Origin: Hibiscus mutabilis
Lineage: Eukaryota > Streptophyta > Magnoliopsida > Malvales > Malvaceae
Assembly (NCBI GenBank): GCA_019671005.1
Contig: CM033728.1
Coordinates: forward strand, 25,495,099 to 25,559,098
Direction: 5' to 3'
Length of the DNA stretch: 64,000 nucleotides
Part shown: positions 45,859 to 57,494 of the stretch, piece after piece
How positions within the stretch are numbered: position 1 is the stretch's first letter
How the letters are laid out: each line of letters starts with the position of its first letter
Translations under genes and position numbers: made by a program
Notes under the pieces: generated by a model
What the model was told of the DNA's origin: nothing
The model's input: the letters and a program-made list of their open reading frames with translations, nothing else
The model's database searches: none

Positions 45859-46859
45859 TGAATTGGGAACACACTTCCTATTACCAAGGTTTTAAAATGT
45901 TTTATAAGGTTGTCTTGGATCCTTTGCCGAATGCTAGCCTGACTTTAATGTTTTGAATGCCTTAGTTTGGCATGGCTACACTTGAGACACGATCCATGGC
46001 TGGTAATGCCAAAGTTGAGTAGAATAATGGTGTGGAAGGGAATCCCACTAATGTTGTGCCTCCTCCGTTGTTTCCTCCTGTCGATGTTGGGGCTGGTAAT
46101 GTACCCTAGTTTCATTAAGTGCCAGTATTTGGTGATTTAGCTCTTTTAATTCAAGCAATGACAGGAGCGTTTCAAGCAGTGATGGCTGAAATGCAAGCAC
46201 AAGCACGAGCACCTGCTATAGTAGCTAATTAAGGTTTACCCTTGGAGCGTCTTTATAGTTTGGGAGGCGAGGAATTTTAGGGTTTGAGTCCTGAGGCAGC
46301 TGAGGGGTGGCTAGAAAAGACAATCCGTATTCTGAACCAAATGGGTTGTAGCGAGGAGTACAAGTTGAGTTGCACGGTGTCTCTGTTGCAGTGTGATACA
46401 TATCATTGGCGGGTGACCACAATTGTTGGAGTACCTTAGGCGGATGTGACTTGGGAGTTCTTCCGGAGAGCTTTCAAGAGAAAGTATCTTGGCACCCAGT
46501 ATTTGGATGCAAATAAGCGCTAGTTTATGTCGCTGACGCAAGGTGGCATGTCTATCGCTGAATATGAGGTGAGGTTTGTTCGTTTGAGAAAGTATTCCCT
46601 GGAGTTGGTCTATGATGATTAGCAGAGATGTGATAGGTTTCGTTATGGTTTTGTGAAAGATATTAAGACATATCTATTAGCCTCATATTGCATAGATTTT
46701 TATGTGTTGGTTAATCGGGCCAAGGATATTGAGCAGTCTTGGGGTACATCGGCTCAGGTAGCGCGAGCTTGGCTAAGAGAGTGGCGAATTCCAGCCATTC
46801 TGGAAGGCAAAATAAGACGTTTCGGGATAAGAGACAGGTTGAATCACAGACGTGGTGGT
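45859..46859 (+). pseudogene. gag: gag fragment F (plus strand, broken)
   Basis: Sequence homologous to B's 15620-16545: GGGAACACACTTCCTATTAC, an MATLETRSMAGN-like start, the proline run PPPLFPP, then LERLYSLGGEEF, EGWLEKTIRILNQMGC, VTWEFFRRAFKRKYLGTQY, EVRFVRLRKYSLE (in split frames) and RDRLNHRRGGG at the end. Stops interrupt it at several points. It is broken at the arginine-rich linker before the zinc knuckle by a joint to antisense integrase sequence at 46860. It has no LTR of its own at the left, since LTR C of the opposite orientation adjoins. Confidence 0.75.
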
Positions 46860-47530
46860 GGTCCGACTGACCATCTGACTGAGGATGATACGAGGTACTA
46901 AAAGTCAACCGAGTTCCCAAAGCACGATGCAAACTCACTCAAAACCTTGCGGTGAACTGTGGATCCCTATCCGAAACTATAGATTTGGGCACCCCATGCA
47001 AACGCACAACCTCTGAGATGTACAATTCAGCTAACCTGTCCAAGGTATACGTAGTATGAACTGACACAAAATGTGCATACTTCGTAAACTGGTCAACAGT
47101 TACCCAAATGGAATCTTTTTTGGTCGGCGTCAAAGGCAGCCCAGACACAAAATCCATGGTGATTCTTTCCCACTTCCATTCCGGTATTCTCAACGGTTGC
47201 AATAACCCGGAAGGAAACTGATGTTCAGTCTTTACCCGCTGACAAACCATACACCGAGCAATGAAATTAGCCATATCTCTCTTCAGTCCAACCCAATAGT
47301 ACTCCTTCTTCAACCCTCGATACATTTTAGTACTACCGGGATGCATAGCAAAAGGACTACCGTGTGCCTCAGTCAAAATAGTATGCATCAACTCCTCGTA
47401 TTCTGGCACCACTATTCAACCTTTGAAACACAACACCCCATCATCACTGAAATGGAAATATGTAGGATTCCCATCCCGGATATCCTCCACATGAGGTACC
47501 AAACTCCTATCATACGATTGCTTCTTCTTT
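46860..47530 (-). pseudogene. Integrase of element D, cut at the catalytic Glu
   Basis: The minus-strand ORF 47412-46939 carries the HHCC zinc finger (EAHGSPFAMHPG ... CMVCQRVK), the first catalytic Asp (ITMDFVSGLPL) and the second (KSIVSDRDPQF). The frame then continues, shifted, with SLHRALGTRLTFSTSYHPQ and SDGQS, where the catalytic Glu should follow. The joint with gag fragment F lies exactly there. The amino end (47530-47413) includes the VPHVEDI-like stretch and a stop at 47413. Integrase would insert the cDNA; this one lacks the third catalytic residue and the C-terminal DNA/chromatin-binding part. Confidence 0.85.
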
Positions 47531-47535
47531 ATCAT

Positions 47536-48015
47536 CTATGACAATGACGGCTTTACTTGTAACTCAGCCAACAACCTACCATCACGTGTCACACTCAAAC
47601 GTGCAAACATAGCCCTTAACTCCACCGCTGTCTTCCTGCTCAAAGCATCAACAACCACATTATCCTTACTCGGATGGTACTCAATAGTCAGATCATAATC
47701 TTTCAGCAACTCCAACCACCTACGCTGCCATAGGTTCAACTCTTTTTGAGACATCAAACATTTTAAGCTCTTATGATCCGTATAAACCGCGCACTTCTCG
47801 CTATAAAGGTAATGCCTCCAGATTTTCAAGGTAAAAACACAACCGCGGCAAGCTCAAGATCATGAGTAGGGTAGTTACGTTCATGCACCTTTAATTGCCT
47901 AGTGCGTACGCCACTACCTTACCCTCTTGCATCAACACGCAACCAAGCCTAACATACGACGCATTACTATAAACAACGAACTCTTTTCCCAATTCCGGTT
48001 GAACCAAGACTGAGC
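47536..48015 (-). pseudogene. RNase H of element D (frameshifted)
   Basis: 47829-47536 reads LKIWRHYLYSEKCAVYTDHK, LNLWQRRWLELLKDYDLTI, VVVDALSRK and the ELRAMFARLSV linker to integrase. Upstream (47830-48015) the EFVVYSNASYVRLGCVLMQE-like part and the HERNYPTHDLELAAV-like part are present but out of frame because of at least two indels near 47835 and 47905. Confidence 0.8.
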
Positions 48016-48960
48016 TCACGTCAAGGCTTCCTTTAACCTTTCAAAGGCATGCTGTCTATCTTCCGTCCACTCAAACCGAGCATTTTTCTGTAGCAGCTTA
48101 GTTAACAGAGCTGCCAAACCGGAGAACCCTTCCACAAACCTTCGGTAAGAACCCACCAAACTAAGGAAACTCCTAACCTCCGTCACAGACTTGGGCGCCT
48201 TCCAACTCATTACAGCCTCAACCTTATGCGGATCAACACGAATTCCTTCAGTCGACACAACATGCCCGAGAAACACCACTTCCCTAAGCCAGAACTCACA
48301 TTTACTTAACTTGGCATACAACTGATTCTCCATCAACTTCTGAAGCACAATCCGCAAATGACTATCATGATCCTCCTCAGTACGAGAGTACACAAGGATA
48401 TCATCGATAAACACAACCACAAACTGATCCAAAAACTTATGAAACACATGGTTCATCATGTCTATGAAAGTAGCTGGTGCATTGGTCAAACCAAAAGGCA
48501 TCACCAAAAACTCGTAATGTCCGTACCTCGAACGAAAGGCTGTCTCGGGCACATCCACCTCCTTCACCTTCAACTGGTAATACCCTGACCTCAAATCTAT
48601 CTTAGAAAACACCGAGGTACCCCTAAACTCATAAAAAAGATCATCTATCTGCGGTAAAGGATACTTGTTCTTTATCGTCAACTTATTCAATTGCTGATAG
48701 TCTATACATATCTGTAATGTACCATCCTTCTTCTTTACAAACAACACTGGTGCACCCCACAGGGAAATACTAGGTCTAATGAAACCTCGATCCAGCAACT
48801 CCTGTAATTGCATCTTCAACTCTTTTGGGGATATGAGGTATGGAGTAATCGATACTGGTACCGTACCCGCAAAGACCTTGATTCCAAACTCAACCTCACG
48901 GTCTGGTGTCAACCCTGGCAACTCTTCTAGGAAAACAACTGAAAACTTACATATGGTGCG
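48016..48960 (-). pseudogene. Reverse transcriptase of element D (near-complete ORF)
   Basis: A 301-codon open segment holds all RT palm and finger motifs: LQELLDRGFIRPSISLWG, VLFVKKKDGTLQICIDYQQL, PLPQIDDLF, FSKIDLRSGYYQLKV, FRSRYGHYEFLVMPFGLTNA and the active site FIDDILVYS, then HLRIVLQKL, KLSKCEFWL, VVFLGHVVSTEGI and the thumb KAPKSVTEVRSFL, FEWTEDRQHAFERLKEALT. It is the best-preserved enzyme segment in the window. The pol frame is joined to protease by a readable stretch with one stop (TAG near 48966), so the open segment itself is not a complete gene. Confidence 0.9.
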
Positions 48961-49490
48961 AATATCCTATACCCTCAACTCCTTTGATCCAGGATTCATA
49001 ACATAGGCCAAGAAAGCCTGACATCCTGAATCCAACATTTGACTTGCTTCCAAAGCCGAAACAATATTAGACAAAAACTTGGTATTTTTGCCAACAACAA
49101 CAACCTCATAATCATCCGACAACCTCAAGGATATCTGTTTGGTTTCAAAGTCCACTACTGCCCGATGTTCGGTCAACCAATATATACCCAAAATCACATC
49201 AAAACCATGGAATGGTAACTCCATCAAATCCACGGCAAACTCATGTCCTTGAACCATCAGCGGACACCTATGATACAACTTTATAACCACAACTGTCTCC
49301 CCAAGAGAACTAGTCACTCTAACACCCACATTAAGAATTTCAACAGATATATCAAGCCACTTAGCATGCTCACTCAAGATGTATGAATGAGAAGAACCAG
49401 AATCAACCAACGAATACAACGAAAAAGACTGTAGGGAAAAAGTACTTGCAATCACATTGGTGTCATTGCGACCCTCACGGTGTGCATACA
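48961..49490 (-). pseudogene. Aspartic protease of element D, active site intact
   Basis: The minus-strand segment within 49680-48967 reads FSLQSFSLYSLVDSGSSHSY with the catalytic D-S-G, the flap region TSSLGETVVVIKLYHRCPL, and ELPFHGFDVILGIYWLTEHRA. In other copies the second Asp is in the GMDWL motif; here GIYWL has Tyr in place of that Asp. It ends with the linker to RT. Confidence 0.8.
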
Positions 49491-50640
49491 CCCTAGCCGG
49501 TCCACCTCCATCAGGCTGGATAGCAATAGTATGAGCCACAGTCCTCTGCCCACCATCTCGACATTCAAATGGTCTACGGCCACAACCCCGCTGTAGAGCA
49601 ACAACAGGTGCAGCACCCTGCCACCTCGGGCCACCAATGGACAATCTCGCCTCAAATGATCTCGGGACATACAAACCCAACAGATGTTAAACGGAGCTCT
49701 AGCTTGGGCACCCTGCCCCTAGACACCATGTCCAACAGCACCTCTGCTCTGCCTCGATTTTGAATGAAACTTCCTATCACAGTGTCTCTTAGCCTGACCA
49801 CCGCTATAACCCGAATCAACAGCTCTCTTACGCGAGCTAGAACCTCGCGGTCCAGAAGCCAAACCTAAATTCTACTCCACATCCTTGGCTCGTAAAACCA
49901 ACACATCAAAATCGGTATAATCAGCAGCAAGCATGTATGTCTTAACATCCTGCACAAGCCCATAACAAAAACGATCACATCGCGTATGCTCGTCATGAAT
50001 CAACTCAGGTGCATACTGACTCAACCTCACGAACTGCACCTCGTACTCCGCAACAGACATATTACCCTACACAAGAGCCATAAACTCGCGCTTTCTATCA
50101 TCCTGATACCGAACTCCCAAATACTTCCTCTGGAAGACCTCGCAAAAAAACTCCCCGGTCACATCATCGATCTTCATACCAGATGTCGTGGTAGTCCACC
50201 ATGTATAGGAATCACCCTGTAGCAGGGAAACAGTACAACCCAGCTTACGGGCATCGGTACACCCCATCTGTCTCAGTATCCTCTCAGTACTGGCCAACCA
50301 GCCCTTAAATACCTTAGGTGATAACCCTCGAAACTCAACTTCGCCCAAACTGCGAAGGTGCTCAAGCGGCAAACCCTGCCCATCAATCGGTGGTGTTGAC
50401 ACACGAACACCCGCAACTGCTACCTAAAAAACACTGGTCATGGCATGTATTAGTGGTGCCATTTCACCCATCCCTAGCCCAACTGGCACAGGTGGAACTT
50501 GTTCCACCCACTCAGGTGGAATAGGTGGGGGTGGCAACCCTCCAGGAGGTACAACATCTCCCTCAACACCTTGCCCAGCGGCAGCAGCAATTGCACCAGA
50601 TCGTAACTCTCTCCTCACTCCCATCATGCTAACATATATC
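49490..50640 (-). pseudogene. gag: gag of element D (three stops)
   Basis: The start (50627) is followed by a proline/glycine-rich segment (GGLPPPPIPPEWVEQVPPVP), a stop near 50425, the capsid core (50402-50067: LEHLRSLGEVEFRGL, GWLASTERILRQMGC, LLQGDSYTWWTTT, FFCEVFQRKYLGVRYQDD), a stop near 50064, then VAEYEVQFVRLSQYAPEL and DRFCYGLVQDVKTYMLAADY (50060-49872). After another stop comes the basic linker. The nucleocapsid knuckle CWVCMSRDHLRRDC (CX2CX4HX4C) lies near 49690-49640. The frame then shifts into the PR reading frame. Confidence 0.85.
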
Positions 50641-50857
50641 TAAGGCATGATAATCATTTCAAAACAAAAATAGCCAGGCCAGCTTCAAGTAAGGATCCAA
50701 GACCGAGCTTCAAGCAATGGGTTCCCAAATTCCCCCTCCAACATAGCATAGAACAGTCAATGTTTACATATCAACCATCGTGCTTAGCAAACAATCACCA
50801 TACATATCAATCAACAATAACCAATCAAATACAACATCCCAACCTTTTGCAAACTTG

Positions 50858-50869
50858 TCTCTGATACCA
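50858..50869 (-). other. Primer binding site of element D
   Basis: TGGTATCAGAGA on the minus strand, five bases (TTTGG) after the LTR end. It is the closest match to the Met-tRNA complement among the Tekay copies here. Confidence 0.88.
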
Positions 50870-50874
50870 CCAAA

Positions 50875-53800
50875 TGTAACCCCCTCGACCTGGCCTAGTC
50901 GCAAGACCGAGCCGAGTGAGCTACAATACGTTTACCGAAGTAAACTGTAAAGAAAACTCAAACCACGACCATTTTTTTCTCTTTTTATCTTCTCTAGATA
51001 CATTTATTATCCTATATGTTTATACTGGCAGCAGGTGAAAACCCATCTCGATCGGGCGTCGAATTGACATCCAACTGGACTCAATTAAAATTTAGGGACC
51101 AATTTGCAATTTTAGCAAAATACAGGGACTTTACCCTATTTTAAATTACCAACCATTAATTAGGTTCATTCTATGCTCACATGCCAAAAATCAACTCGAT
51201 ACGATCATCCAAACTCACTCAATTGCATCCACAACATTCAAGGACTAAAATGAAAGAAATCAAAACAACATTTCCAGGACATTATCTACCTAACTACCAT
51301 GCGTACCGATACTTAACCAGCCATATCGGTACGCTGGTCCACATAGACAGTTGTATCAGTACGGGCCTTAGGAGTATCGGTACTCGGGTTTTAAACCAAA
51401 AAGTAGATTTCCAGTAGCCAAATTCCATACCGATACACATGTTCCCGTACCGGTACCCTAAGCCGAAAATGCCAACCGTACTGATACGCAATCTCGAGTA
51501 CCGGTACGCATTGCCTAGAAATAGCCTAGCCGTACCGATACTGGGTCATGCGTACCGATACGCAAGCACCCAAATGTTACATTTGCAGGCCTTTCACCAA
51601 ACCAAATCACACAAATATGCCCCTAACAAACATTCAAGATATCCAAGAGGCAAAGAACAACATAGCATAACTGTTTCAACAATTATGTAGAGCATCTCGC
51701 AACAAATGTAAATCTATAGGCATGCATCCTAGATAACCATCCAAGCAAAATATCAAACCACTAACCATAACCAAAATCAAATCATATAGGTCGTTTACAA
51801 ACCAAGAGTAACCAACAAAATTTCCCAAACAGGGAATTCATCAAGACATCTCCCAAAACAAAACAAGTGCCCCATTGCCATTATTCTTATAGTCTAATCC
51901 AAAACATACTTTGCCAACAAGTCTTACTAGGATCCCCTTGCTTCTCACTGCCTTTCGAGACCTTAATTCTCTGCATTGATGGACAAAGAGAGCATAAGCA
52001 CACTAGGCTTAGTAAGGAGTGCTCAAATGCAACACACCATCAATTCATTTAAAATTATTGTCCAATAGCACATTGAAAATTCCCTTTTTACACATACTTT
52101 TCATTATATAAAACATCATGCCTTAAAACATGCACTTAACACTTTAAAGCCAACATAATAAACCATACGCTACATGTATCATTAACCAACAGCAAAACCC
52201 ATTGCTAACCTCAATTTAAGCTTTCCCATGCATAACAACCATATGCAAAGCTTAAAGAGTAGACATGTATAAATCACATTATACAACATAAACCTTTCAA
52301 TGATACATTAATGATTATATTGGCTTACAAGTGATCAATAAAACAAGTCCAATACCAAAAGAGTTCATCGGATACACGGATTCAACAAGTGTTCAGCCAA
52401 CACTTCAAGCCATCTCAACCGAAATAGCGATACAATAACAATCGCGGTACATTACCAACCGGGTACTTACACAACCCTTGGAGACACCAACCCCTTTCAT
52501 CAGTTAGACGCTTAATCCACTAATGGGAGTCTACGGTACTCGGATGGAGTTTTTGGTACACAGATCTAAACCCCTCAACATCCAAGGCAACTTACTATAG
52601 TGCACTCAATCCTATAGCCGGCCAACTATATCCGATAACAATTTTAAAATCACATCACTTGCCAATATAATTAACCATTTACCTCACGGTTTTGAACAAG
52701 CATTAACCAAACGATTTTCCAAAGCAACAATCATGCTTTAAAACACAAGTATAAACCACATACTTACAAGGATAATTTACCATTTGCATCCTTCAACATT
52801 TCATGATCAAAAACAGTATATCAAATACTTAAGATCATACTTAAACAGTAGGTAACATGTAAATCGAACATGTGCATAAAACCATTTTCTACTAGCACGA
52901 CCGAGAGAGAAAATCCACTTTTACTTACTTCCTAGTTTAAATCAGCATATCAAGCTAAGTTTAAACTCCCATAAACCACCTTTTAAACATTCCAATGCTG
53001 GAATCCACTTTCTCACTCACCGATATGCAAAACCTCGATTTGTCGACGCAAAATCAAGCATCCAAAGCCTCCGACACCTCATAAATTACTTCCAGATCAA
53101 CTTCCCTTGCTTTGACCACAACAGCGGATTAATGCATCTCAATGCATTCAAAACACTGCCACAAAAAAATCCTCTCGAATTTCCAAGATCCTGTCAAGAT
53201 TACCCATCCACAACAACTGAAATCATCATCAAAACCCTCTCAAACACAACCCAGCCACCACCTAACAATCTAACACCATTTTTATCAACATCTAACACCT
53301 AAAAACAGAATCAAATCAACCTAACACCCCCTGCATTCACGCAGCCACCAAAATATCCCAAGAACACAAATCCTGCAACCTAACAATTAGAGATTCAAGA
53401 GTTTCAGGATCCCATTGACAACAACAACTCATCAACATTATAAAACATCCAAAATGTGAATTAAATCATCCTTAATTACTAGAAAACAGATTCAATCTGT
53501 GAATCAACTCAATTAATCATTGAAAAATTATTAAAATCATATTAGAAACACAAATTCAAGGATCAAATGCTTGGGAATTTCAGTAAAGAACCATAAAATA
53601 GAGGAGATCTCAGACCATACCCCTATTGTGAAGTTTCTCCCTCAATTGATTTGATAAAATCTAAGAAAACACAAGATTAATGTAAGATTTTGTATAAACA
53701 ATATTAGTTAAACAATTTGAAACCATAAAATCAAGTTAGAAACCATCTCACCTCTGGAATTTGATGAAAACTTGAGTGTTTGGCTGAGGAGGGAATGGAG

Positions 53801-54233
53801 AGAGGAGTGGACAGAATAATAACGTGATTTATTTTCCAAAACCAATAACTACCTTTTAACCAAAAATCTCTTTTAATTGAATAATAAAACAAATGTTAAA
53901 ATAAGTCTAACGAAGGGAGAAACCATCAGAAACAAATTGGTAAAATAGCTCCTTAGAGATTCTAAGAATTTGACCTTTTTCATTTTAGTCACTTAAAATA
54001 GTTTTCAAAAATTGCATTTTGGTCACTAACCAAAATGTCACATTTCCAAATGCCATTTTCCAAAATTGATTCCACCAAAAATCATTATATATTAAAAGAT
54101 GATTTTTAACTATTTTCCATATTTTTATCTTACCGAAAATACTGTCTTGAATCCGACTCGAATCTCTAACCTGGTCCACCGGACCGTCTAATAACCTCTT
54201 AAAACTGCTAGGCCCAAAAATTGGGGCGTTACA
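50875..54233 (-). repeat. 5' LTR of element D (3359 bp)
   Basis: TGTAACCCCCTCGACC...GGGGCGTTACA. It includes the motif cluster (51298-51565), TAGGCATGCATCCTAG (51718), the GGACAAAGAGAGCATAAGC block (51980), inverted-repeat arms (52318/52662 outer, 52369/52628 inner), a degenerate minisatellite of ATTACCAACC / CTACGGTACTCGG units (52430-52580), and the AT-rich minus-strand start. The LTR is intact at both ends. Confidence 0.88.
51298..51565. repeat. GTACCGATAC-type motif cluster, clearest example
   Basis: Ten sites lie in 268 bases, on both strands: GCGTACCGATAC, ATATCGGTACG, GTATCAGTACG, GTATCGGTAC, ATACCGATACA, CGTACCGGTAC, CGTACTGATACG, GTACCGGTACG, CGTACCGATAC and CGTACCGATACG. Spacers are unrelated to one another, unlike a simple tandem repeat. 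The cluster sits about 420-690 bases before the minus-strand end of the LTR. Confidence 0.85.
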
Positions 54234-54869
54234 AATTTTTGAAGAAAAACCCATGTATTGGAACACCGAGGGCTCATACCAGTCTGACTTTAGTAATTTG
54301 CAAGCTGACGTGGCATACCGATACGGTACACTGTGTACCAATACGAGGTTGTTCATCATGGAGCATCGTATCCATACGGATTAGTCCGTACCAGTATGGG
54401 TGGCTGCTTTGTATTGGTACGACTGTGTTCATATCAGTACAGGTGGCTATTTTTACAGGTAATGTCATGGTTTCCAGTTTCTGGTCTCTTGCGTTGTGGT
54501 CCCTAAGTTTGGTAAATGTAATTGTATGAGCAAGGTTGTTTATCTTGACCTAAAATTTGATATGTGGGCATGTAAATGGACTAATTGAGAATTGGTAACC
54601 TTAATTTCAATTTTGATCCTATAATTTAAAAGATTTACGTTTTAGTCCTTAAAATGTATGCGATGCAATTGGTTATCTTTCTATGATTTGTTTCCGTCGA
54701 AATTTCACCTGCTACAAGTATGTACATATAAGATTGATAAATCACATCTAGAAAAGATAAAAAGAAAAAATGGACCGACTTTTCGTAACCTTTCTCTAGT
54801 TTGCTTCGGTAAACCTAATGTAGTTCTCTCGGTTCGGTCGGGCATCTAGGTCGGGTCAGTAGGGTTACA
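54234..54869 (+). repeat. 3' LTR end of a plus-oriented Tekay copy (F)
   Basis: This is the last 630 bases of a plus-oriented LTR: motif cluster (54315-54445), AATTGAGAATTGGTAACCTTAA, the TCTAGAAAAGATAAAAAGAAAA stretch in pieces, and TCGGTAAACCTAATGTAG to the end GGGTTACA. The left part is cut by element D. It may be the far end of the same plus-strand copy that supplied gag fragment F at 45859-46859, but this is inference. It is followed by antisense pol of element E, a layout that mirrors B inside A. Confidence 0.7.
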
Positions 54870-55550
54870 CAAATGGTTGCTTGCTTTAATCATCTATGAC
54901 AAAGTAGGATTAACTTGCAACTCATCCAATAAAACACCTTCCCATGTCATGCTCAACCTCGTAAACATTGCCCTAAGCTCAACTGCAACTTACGACTCAA
55001 CGCATCCGCAACCACATTAGCTTTTCCAAGATGATACTCGATCGTCAGGTCGTAATCCTTAAGGAACTCCAACCATCTTCGTTGTCTAAGGTTCAAATCC
55101 TTTTGAGACATCAAATACTTCAAGCTCTTGTGGTCCGTGAAAACAACACATTTTTCCCCATAGAGGTAATGTCTCCAGATTTTCAAGGCAAACACCACAG
55201 TAGCAAGCTCCAAATCATGAGTTGGATAATTGCGCTCATGAACCTTTAGCTGCCTCAATGCATAGGCCACAACCTTTCCATCATGTATCAGCATACAACC
55301 CAAGCCAACATACAATGCATCACTATAAACCACAAACTCATTCTCAGATTCAGGTTGAATCAACACAGGAGCATGTGTCAATACCTCCTTCAACTTCTCA
55401 AAACTCTGTTGCTGCTTCTCCGTCCACACATATGAAACATTTTTTTGCAGCAACTTCTTCAATGGTGCTGCAATACTCAAAAATCCATCTATAAAGCGAC
55501 GGTAATAACGAGCCAACCCAAGAAAATTACGAACCTCCTAAACAGATTTA
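54870..55550 (-). pseudogene. RNase H of element E
   Basis: The minus-strand ORF 55516-54953 is open for 187 codons: YYRRFIDGFLSIAAPLKKLL, FVVYSDALYVGLGCMLIHD (the usual SDAS is SDAL), RNYPTHDLELATVVFALKIW, FTDHKSLKYLM, RRWLEFLKDYDLTIEYHLGK and NVVADALSRK. The linker to integrase (54950-54870) begins and is then cut by the plus-oriented LTR end. No integrase of E is left. Confidence 0.85.
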
Positions 55551-56160
55551 GGTTGCTTCCAATTAAGAATAGCCTTAATATTCTGTGGATCAACATGAAT
55601 ACCTCCGTCGAAACAACATGACCTAAAAACATCACTTTCTTGAGCCAAAACTCGCACTTACTCAACTTTGCATACAACTGATTATCGTTCAACACTTGCA
55701 ACACAATCTGCAAATATTGATCATGCTCTTCCTCGGTACGAGAGTACACGAGTATATCATCGATAAAAACCACCACAAACTGATCAAGGTATTCATGAAA
55801 CACCCTATTCATCATGTCTATGAAAGAAGCCGAGGTATTCGTCAAACCAAACGGTATCACCAAAAACTCGTAATGCCTGTACCTCTTACGAAATGTCGTC
55901 TTATGCACATCCACATCCTTAACCTTCAACTGGTAATACCCTGATGTTAAATCAATCTTTGAAAACACCGTTGCCCCATGAACTTGATCGAACAAATCAT
56001 CAATTCGCGGCAACGGGTACTTGTTCTTCACCGTCAACTTATTCAACTACCAATAATCAATGTACCTACGCATCGATCTATCCTTCTTCATGAAAAGAAT
56101 CAAAGCACCCCAGGGTGAAATACTCGGTCGAATGAATCCATGGTCTAAAAACTCTTGAAG
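55489..56160 (-). pseudogene. Reverse transcriptase of element E (broken)
   Basis: 56046-55489 holds NKLTVKNKYPLPRIDDLFDQ, FSKIDLTSGYYQLKVKDVDV, FLVIPFGLTNTSASFIDMMN, FIDDILVYSRTEEEHDQYL and KLSKCEFWLKKVMFLGHVVS. A frameshift near 55600 scrambles the region after VVSTE. Upstream, the GFIRPS..PWGAL.LFMKKD finger region (56155-56047) is out of frame with a stop in place of Gln in the NYRQL-like motif. Confidence 0.85.
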
Positions 56161-56885
56161 CTACGTTTTTAACTCTTTCAACCCCTTTGGTGCCATCCGA
56201 TAAGGAGAAATGGACACCGGTGTCCAACCTTCATATGTCTTAATACCGAATTCCACTTTTCTATCTGACGATAAACCTGGTAACTCTTCAGGAAACACCT
56301 CAAAAAAATCGCACACAGTCCGAATGTCCTGCACTCGAGCACCCTTGTCTTTCGGATTCATAATGATAGCTAAATAAGCTTGGCAACCATCAAACATCAT
56401 CTTCTCCGCTCGAGTAGCCAAAACAACATTGGATAAGAACTTCACATTCTAGCCAACCACCACAACTTCATAAAAATTGGCTAACTTCAAGGAAATCCTT
56501 TTGGATTCACAATCCACCACCGCCTTGTGCTCACTTAACCAATCAATACCCAGAATAACGTCAAAACCATGGAATGGCAATTCCATTAGGTCCACGGAAA
56601 ATTCATGACCTTGCACAACCAAAGGACAATGCCTATACAACCTTCTAGTAGTAACCGTCTCCCCAAAAGAACTAGTTACTAACATGACAACATCTAAGAT
56701 CTCAACAAGAACATTTAGCAATGATGCATGCTCACTTAAGATATATGAATGAGTAAACCTCGAATCAATCAAAGAAAACAATGACAAAGATTGCAAGGTA
56801 AAGGTACATACGATCACATCAGTGTCATTACGCCCCTCACGATGAGCATAAACTCGAGCTGGTCCACCATTCTCTAGTCGCACAA
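56161..56885 (-). pseudogene. Protease and RT linker of element E
   Basis: 56883-56449 reads RVYAHREGRNDTDVIVCTFT, then LQSLSLFSLIDSRFTHSYIL, where the catalytic D-S-G is D-S-R, then ELPFHGFDVILGIDWLSEHK. A stop separates it from 56445-56161: KFLSNVVLATRAEKMMF, VCDFFEVFPEELPGLSSD and VSISPYRMAPKGLKELKT. It is the closest relative of B's protease in the window, since the AEKMMFDGCQAYLAI stretch is shared. Confidence 0.85.
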
Positions 56886-57494
56886 CAACTGTATGTGCTA
56901 CAACCCTCTGCCCATCCTCTCACCTCTGGAAATTACCCCCGTCACGGCCTCGACCCCTAGCAGGTGCAGCAACATGAACCGGTGCATCCCTCACAACACA
57001 ATGACAAACACATTTCATATGCTTAGAAGATCCACATATCTAGCAAACTCTAGTGGTACCCCAGCACATACCTGTGTGGCGCCTACCACAACGCTTACAC
57101 TCCGATACAACACGAGCTCTCTGATTACCTTGACTAGCACCACCATCATGCCTATGATCTGGCCTGTGTCTTTTATCCCGAAACCTCTTATTATGCCTCT
57201 CAGAATAGCTAGAATCGACCACTCTCTTACCCAAGCTCACACTCACAGCCTGAACTAATGTACCCAAAGACTACTCAATATCCTTGGCCCGATTAACCAA
57301 CACATCAAAGTCCGTTAATCTGCAGCCAATAGATATGTCTTAATGTCCTTCTTCAAACCATAGCGAAACCTATCACATCTCTGCTGATCATAAGGGACAA
57401 ACTCCGGGGCATACTAACTCAAACGAACAAACTTCACCTCATATTCAGCAATAGACATTCCACCCTACGTTAGCGGAATAAACTCGCGCTTCTT
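56886..57494 (-). pseudogene. gag: gag 3' part of element E, cut by Athila
   Basis: From 57494 down: the REFIPLT..GGMSIAEYEVKFVRL region, the DRFRYGLKKDIKTYLLAAD-like stretch with a frame break, then 57267-57040 with SYSERHNKRFRDKRHRPDH and CKRCGRRHTGMCW. The CX2CX4HX4C knuckle (IC*ICGSSKHMKCVCH in part, stop inside) lies near 57040-57005. Upstream gag and the 5' LTR would lie beyond the Athila insertion, outside the window. Confidence 0.8.

Larger units (their letters stand above)
46860..54233 (-). mobile_element. Tekay-type element D, 3'-truncated, best preserved
   Basis: Right to left: 5' LTR (50875-54233), PBS (50858-50869), gag (49490-50640), PR (48967-49490), RT (48016-48960), RNase H (47536-48015), IN (46860-47530). 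The order and spacing are those of an intact chromovirus pol. It is cut inside the integrase catalytic core at 46860, so the integrase C-terminus, chromodomain, PPT and 3' LTR are missing. Stops are fewer than in A, B or E, which suggests a later insertion. The right flank is AAATT. No TSD can be tested. Confidence 0.82.

Noticed and set aside
46653..46901. Plus-strand ORF of 82 codons
   Set aside because: It crosses the joint of gag F and antisense integrase D; its last third is integrase read backwards. Only the gag part is homologous.
46711..46938. Minus-strand ORF of 75 codons
   Set aside because: Only the first 26 residues or so are integrase; the rest is gag F read on the wrong strand.
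47221..47541. Plus-strand ORF of 106 codons
   Set aside because: Antisense of the D integrase zinc-finger region, which has clear HHCC motifs on the minus strand.
43096..54233. LTR C and the LTR at 50875 as the two LTRs of a single complete element
   Set aside because: Flanks TTTAC and AAATT do not match, the enclosed minisatellites belong to different subfamilies, and the left LTR lacks its end and PPT.
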